The notes under the pieces were generated by a model, which was given only the letters and a program-made list of their open reading frames with translations, ran no database searches and was not told where the DNA came from. A stretch of 17,060 bases of DNA from JBOGDS01 sp050743075 (GTDB lineage Bacteria; Actinomycetota; Actinomycetes; Jiangellales; Jiangellaceae). Position 1 is the stretch's first letter; each line of letters opens with the position of its first letter. The DNA lies in contig JBOGDS010000076.1 in assembly GCA_050743075.1 (NCBI GenBank), positions 1 to 17,060 of the forward strand, written 5' to 3'. Below, piece after piece: positions 14,977 through 17,060 of the stretch. Both the position numbers and the translations under genes were made by a program.

Positions 14977-14983
14977 CATGATA
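14977..14983. promoter_or_regulatory. Overlapping divergent -10 boxes (MFS and HD genes)
   Basis: Reading right, CATGAT (14977-14982) lies six bases before ATG 14989 of the HD gene. Reading left, TATCAT (14983-14978) is a near-consensus -10 that would give the MFS gene a leader of about 65 bases. The two boxes share five bases, so the promoters should exclude each other. The gap 14905-14988 holds nothing else recognised. Confidence 0.4.
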
Positions 14984-14988
14984 CCGGC

Positions 14989-15609
14989 ATGAACCACTTG
15001 ATCGCACGTTGGCGTGATCTCGTGGCCGACGAGGACACCGGCCGCGACCTGCTGGAACGCTGGTCGGAGCCGCATCGCCGCTACCACGACGTGCGCCACC
15101 TGCGGGCCGTGCTCGACGCTATCGACGAGCTGGCCGGCGATGCGGACGACCCAGACGCCGTGCGGCTCGCAGCATGGTTCCACGACGCGGTCTATGCAGG
15201 CCGTCCCGGCCAGGACGAACGTGAGAGCGCGGCACTGGCGGCCACGACCCTGTCCGGGCTCGGCGTGGACGAGGGCCGCATCGCCGAGGTCGTCCGGCTG
15301 GTCGAGCTCACCGCGACCCACGAACCGGCACCAGCCGACCTCAACGGCGCCGTGCTCTGCGACGCCGACCTGGCAGTTCTCGGCCGCGACCCTGCGGCGT
15401 ACGCCGACTACGCCGCGGCCGTGCGCGCCGAGTACGCCCACGTGGCCGACAAGGATTTCCGGCGGGGTCGGGTTGAGGTCCTCGGCCGGCTGCTGTCACG
15501 CGATCGGCTGTTTCACACCGTCAACGGGCGCCGCCGATGGGAAGGGACGGCGCGACGCAACCTCACGACGGAGCTCGCGCTGCTCCGGGCCGGCGCTTCC
15601 GCCTCCTGA
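14989..15609 (+). CDS. HD-superfamily metal-dependent phosphohydrolase
   Basis: A 206-residue soluble protein of the COG4339-like predicted HD phosphohydrolases. It begins MNHLIARWRDLV; the metal-site motifs are RRYHDVRHL (H33, H37) and AAWFHDAVY (the HD pair H65-D66), with a later aspartate in LCDADLAVL (D125/D127). An ERESAAL segment after the HD pair is also typical of the group. The substrate is unknown; nucleotides or other phosphate esters are typical for HD enzymes. ATG 14989 is chosen because it gives the family N-terminus and lies six bases after CATGAT; the frame stays open far upstream, but there it is antisense to the MFS gene. Its 3' end overlaps the convergent DUF4031 gene by 47 bases. 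The two families appear next to each other here and may be functionally linked, but that is inference. Confidence 0.88.
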   Translation: MNHLIARWRDLVADEDTGRDLLERWSEPHRRYHDVRHLRAVLDAIDELAGDADDPDAVRLAAWFHDAVYAGRPGQDERESAALAATTLSGLGVDEGRIAEVVRLVELTATHEPAPADLNGAVLCDADLAVLGRDPAAYADYAAAVRAEYAHVADKDFRRGRVEVLGRLLSRDRLFHTVNGRRRWEGTARRNLTTELALLRAGASAS

Positions 15610-15844
15610 GCCCGGCAGCGTGAAGGCGCCGGACGATCTCGCGGCTGCTCACCGGAACGGCACCCGCCGCGAGCACCCGCTCGTACATCTCCGCCGGCAC
15701 GTCGTAGTGATCGCGTTCGAAGCCTCGTGCCGGGATCCCGGCCGTGGCGGCGAACGCATGCAGCTCGTCGTAGGACGAGTCGGACACCAGGTGCGACCAG
15801 AGCCGGCCGTGACCGGGCCAGCTCGGCGGGTCGACGAGAATCAC
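15563..15844 (-). CDS. DUF4031 domain protein
   Basis: A 93-residue protein that is essentially one DUF4031 domain: ILVDPPSWPGHGRLWSHLVS at the very N-terminus, then SYDELHAFAATAGIPARGFE, DHYDVPAEMYE, and SSREIVRRLHAAGLRRRKR at the end. The conserved D, H and Y residues are those of the family; its function is not known. The GTG at 15844 is chosen because the family always begins at ILVDPP and because GAGGG lies just upstream; it starts four bases after the cutC stop codon, so the two are translationally coupled. A longer frame reaching 16018 is antisense-type text without family similarity. The last 15 codons overlap the 3' end of the HD gene on the other strand. Confidence 0.88.
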   Translation of the reverse strand: MILVDPPSWPGHGRLWSHLVSDSSYDELHAFAATAGIPARGFERDHYDVPAEMYERVLAAGAVPVSSREIVRRLHAAGLRRRKRRPGAARAPS

Positions 15845-15848
15845 GCCC

Positions 15849-16553
15849 TCACAGCGCAGCGGCCACGGCGTCGTCGACGAGCGTGCGCCACGATCGGACC
15901 ATCGACGCGTTGACGTACGCCCGCCACGACCCGCTGGGACGCACCCGCGACCCGACATGGAACTTGCGCACGCCTGCCCGTGCAAGCCAGGGCACGTGGT
16001 CAGGTGCCAGGCCGCCACCGGCCATCAGCAGCCGGGCGAGATGGGGGTCGTCCGACGCGCGGCGGCACAGGTCGTCGAGCCCTGCGGCGACCCCACGAGC
16101 GGACCCCGCCGTGAGTACGGTGTCCAGGCGCGGCATCATCCTCAGGCGCTGCCAGGCCCGGTCGTAGTCGAGAGCGTGATCGACGGCGCGGTGGAACGTC
16201 CACGGCAGGCCGCCGAACTCGTCGGCGAGTGCGAGCGTCGCGTCGACGTCGATCTCCACCGTTGGACCGAGGAAGCCCAGCACGAAGCCGTCGACGCCGG
16301 TCTCGGCAAACTGGTGCGCCGCACCCTGCAGACGGGTCAGTTCCGATCCGCTGGTCGAGAAGCCGTCGTTGGCGCGCAGCATGACGCGCAATGGCAGGTC
16401 GCACTCCCGCTTGAGGTCGCGGACGGTCTCGACCGATGGCGTGAGCCCGTCCGCGTCGATGTCGGCGACGACCTCGAGCCGGTCGGCCCCGCCTTCCTGC
16501 GCACCCACCGCATCGCCCGCGTGCAGAGCGATGATCTCCAACAACGGCCGCAC
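15849..16553 (-). CDS. cutC: CutC family protein (copper homeostasis)
   Basis: A 234-residue TIM-barrel protein of the CutC family, usual length 230-250. Family signatures: LLEIIALHAGDAVGAQEGGA with the GGADRLEVV block at 21-29, PLRVMLRAN at 54-62, GFVLGFLG at 89-96, and TFHRAVD at 119-125 with H121 and R122 in the conserved barrel-end site, then LTAGSARG and MAGGGL. CutC was named for copper tolerance in E. coli, but a direct role in copper handling is disputed and no copper gene is adjacent. GTG 16553 is chosen because the protein then starts at the family's first strand, with CACACT seven bases upstream; the longer frame to 16676 runs antisense into the next gene. First gene of a two-gene unit with DUF4031. 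Confidence 0.93.
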   Translation of the reverse strand: MRPLLEIIALHAGDAVGAQEGGADRLEVVADIDADGLTPSVETVRDLKRECDLPLRVMLRANDGFSTSGSELTRLQGAAHQFAETGVDGFVLGFLGPTVEIDVDATLALADEFGGLPWTFHRAVDHALDYDRAWQRLRMMPRLDTVLTAGSARGVAAGLDDLCRRASDDPHLARLLMAGGGLAPDHVPWLARAGVRKFHVGSRVRPSGSWRAYVNASMVRSWRTLVDDAVAAAL

Positions 16554-16560
16554 GTCCCAC

Positions 16561-16566
16561 AGTGTG
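16561..16566 (-). promoter_or_regulatory. -10 box of leaderless cutC
   Basis: CACACT on the minus strand, seven bases before GTG 16553. It resembles the CAnnAT boxes before the LCP, HD and 16601 genes and lies next to the palindrome at 16572-16591. Confidence 0.35.
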
Positions 16567-16591
16567 CCAGGGTGCCGGGAGCTCCTGGCAC
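16564..16591. promoter_or_regulatory. Operator-like palindrome between cutC and the 16601 gene
   Basis: GTGCCGGGAGCTCCTGGCAC at 16572-16591 is a 20-base palindrome with one mismatched pair. Immediately to its left GTGCCAGG (16564-16571) repeats the half-site as a tandem copy that also matches the right arm exactly. The site covers the first bases of the -10 box of the rightward gene (CACGAT, 16589-16594) and the start of the leftward one, so a dimeric repressor bound here would block both. No regulator gene is nearby. Confidence 0.5.
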
Positions 16592-16594
16592 GAT
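16589..16594 (+). promoter_or_regulatory. -10 box of the 16601 gene
   Basis: CACGAT followed by six bases and GTG 16601. The GGAG at 16596-16599 is only one base from the GTG, too close to act as a ribosome site, so a leaderless start is the better reading. Confidence 0.35.
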
Positions 16595-16600
16595 CGGAGC

Positions 16601-16942
16601 GTGAGCACGGATCCGCTGCTCGACGCCCGCGCCCGGGTCCTGCACGACCTGACCGCACGTGGCCTCGACACGGCAACCGCCGTCGACGTACTCGAAGACG
16701 CCGTCACCGAGCGGCGATGGTGGGTCGGAGAGTGGCCCGACGGCGAGACCTACGTGGCGGGCCAGGTCGCGCAGGACGTCCAGGACCGGTTGCTCGACGG
16801 CGGCCTCGGCCGGTGGCCACGGTGCACGGCGTGCGACGAGACCGACCTGCACGAGCTACGGATCGAACCCGAGCTCGGGGGGGACCCGCACTGGCTCTGC
16901 GAGAAGTCGGGGATCGTCGTCGCCGCCCTCGGCGAGCTCTGA
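16601..16942 (+). CDS. Conserved-looking hypothetical protein with CxxC-x21-C pattern
   Basis: A 113-residue soluble protein. The first 70 residues are helical (DPLLDARARVLHDLTARGLD, then a tryptophan-rich RRWWVGEWPDGETYVAGQVAQ). The C-terminal part has C75-x2-C78 and C100, with H84 and H97 nearby, in the context WPRCTACDETDLHEL and PHWLCEKSG, which looks like an incomplete or three-cysteine-plus-histidine zinc ribbon. GTG 16601 is chosen because it lies six bases after CACGAT; the frame is open back to 16562 but that would run over the palindrome. It is divergent from cutC across 47 bases and shares the operator-like site. I do not recognise a named family. The next downstream element is the inverted repeat at 16953-17005. 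Confidence 0.75.
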   Translation: MSTDPLLDARARVLHDLTARGLDTATAVDVLEDAVTERRWWVGEWPDGETYVAGQVAQDVQDRLLDGGLGRWPRCTACDETDLHELRIEPELGGDPHWLCEKSGIVVAALGEL

Positions 16943-16952
16943 CCTATGCTCC

Positions 16953-17005
16953 GGTGATCATCGGCAGTTTCGGGCGGCGTAGGCCGGAAAGTGCCGATGA
17001 TCACC
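16953..17005. repeat. Inverted repeat after the 16601 gene
   Basis: GGTGATCATCGGCA (16953-16966) is perfectly complementary to TGCCGATGATCACC (16992-17005). After one mismatch, TTT (16968-16970) also pairs with AAA (16988-16990). The 17-base loop is G/C-rich. The repeat starts ten bases after a stop codon. It may be a terminator (without a U-tract) or one copy of a genome-wide palindromic repeat; the last 55 bases of the window after it hold nothing I can identify. Confidence 0.75.
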
Positions 17006-17060
17006 AGGTTGGACGCGGGGCGACGCGCAGGCATGCGTAAGGGCGCCGCTCGCAGGTCTC

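Noticed and set aside
45..17060. A new defence, toxin-antitoxin or mobile system
   Set aside because: No nuclease-effector pairs, integrases, transposases, att-like repeats or composition shifts were seen; XPB and HelD have known housekeeping families.

Overview
The window is a compact stretch of chromosome from a high-GC Gram-positive bacterium (Actinomycetota). Evidence for this is the strong G/C bias at third codon positions, frequent GTG starts, many starts lying 6-8 bases after a TAnnnT-like -10 box (leaderless transcripts), and the families present: actinobacterial XPB helicase with its 'helicase-associated' partner, HelD-type RNA polymerase ATPase, an LCP cell-wall ligase with a four-helix N-terminus, DUF664/DinB and DUF4031. 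I cannot place it to family level from sequence reading alone. No rRNA, tRNA, CRISPR array, integrase, transposase or phage gene was seen.

Layout. 45-1472 (-): one polypeptide joining a HAD phosphatase to a LarE-type sulfur transferase. 1638-4135 (+): a three-gene polar amino-acid ABC importer operon (lipoprotein, permease, ATPase) behind a recognisable promoter. 4136-4470: a gap with a 23-bp perfect inverted repeat and, on the minus strand, a 21-codon membrane-peptide ORF with a textbook Shine-Dalgarno site. 4471-4611 (+): a 46-residue charged protein. 4707-7088 (+): helicase-associated WYL-type protein. 7095-8672 (-): LCP-family ligase. 8764-10413 (+): XPB-type DNA helicase. 10430-10930 (-): DinB/DUF664 protein. 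11040-13040 (+): HelD-family ATPase. 13037-13684 (+): DoxX-family membrane protein. 13542-14904 (-): MFS transporter broken by a one-base insertion in a G5 run. 14989-15609 (+): HD-domain phosphohydrolase. 15563-15844 and 15849-16553 (-): DUF4031 and cutC, coupled. 16601-16942 (+): a small cysteine-containing protein. 16953-17005: a second long inverted repeat.

How genes may work together. The ABC genes form one importer. The helicase-associated protein and XPB are a recurring actinobacterial pair (Rv0862c/Rv0861c in Mycobacterium tuberculosis), here split by an oppositely oriented LCP gene. HelD acts on RNA polymerase. The rest looks like ordinary single-gene housekeeping. I found no convincing evidence of a new multi-gene defence or secretion system. 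The most interesting items are the HAD-LarE fusion, the IR plus small membrane ORF at 4147-4305, the operator-like palindrome upstream of 16601, the terminal IR, and two apparent one-base frame disruptions (MFS and possibly DoxX) that may be real mutations or assembly errors.
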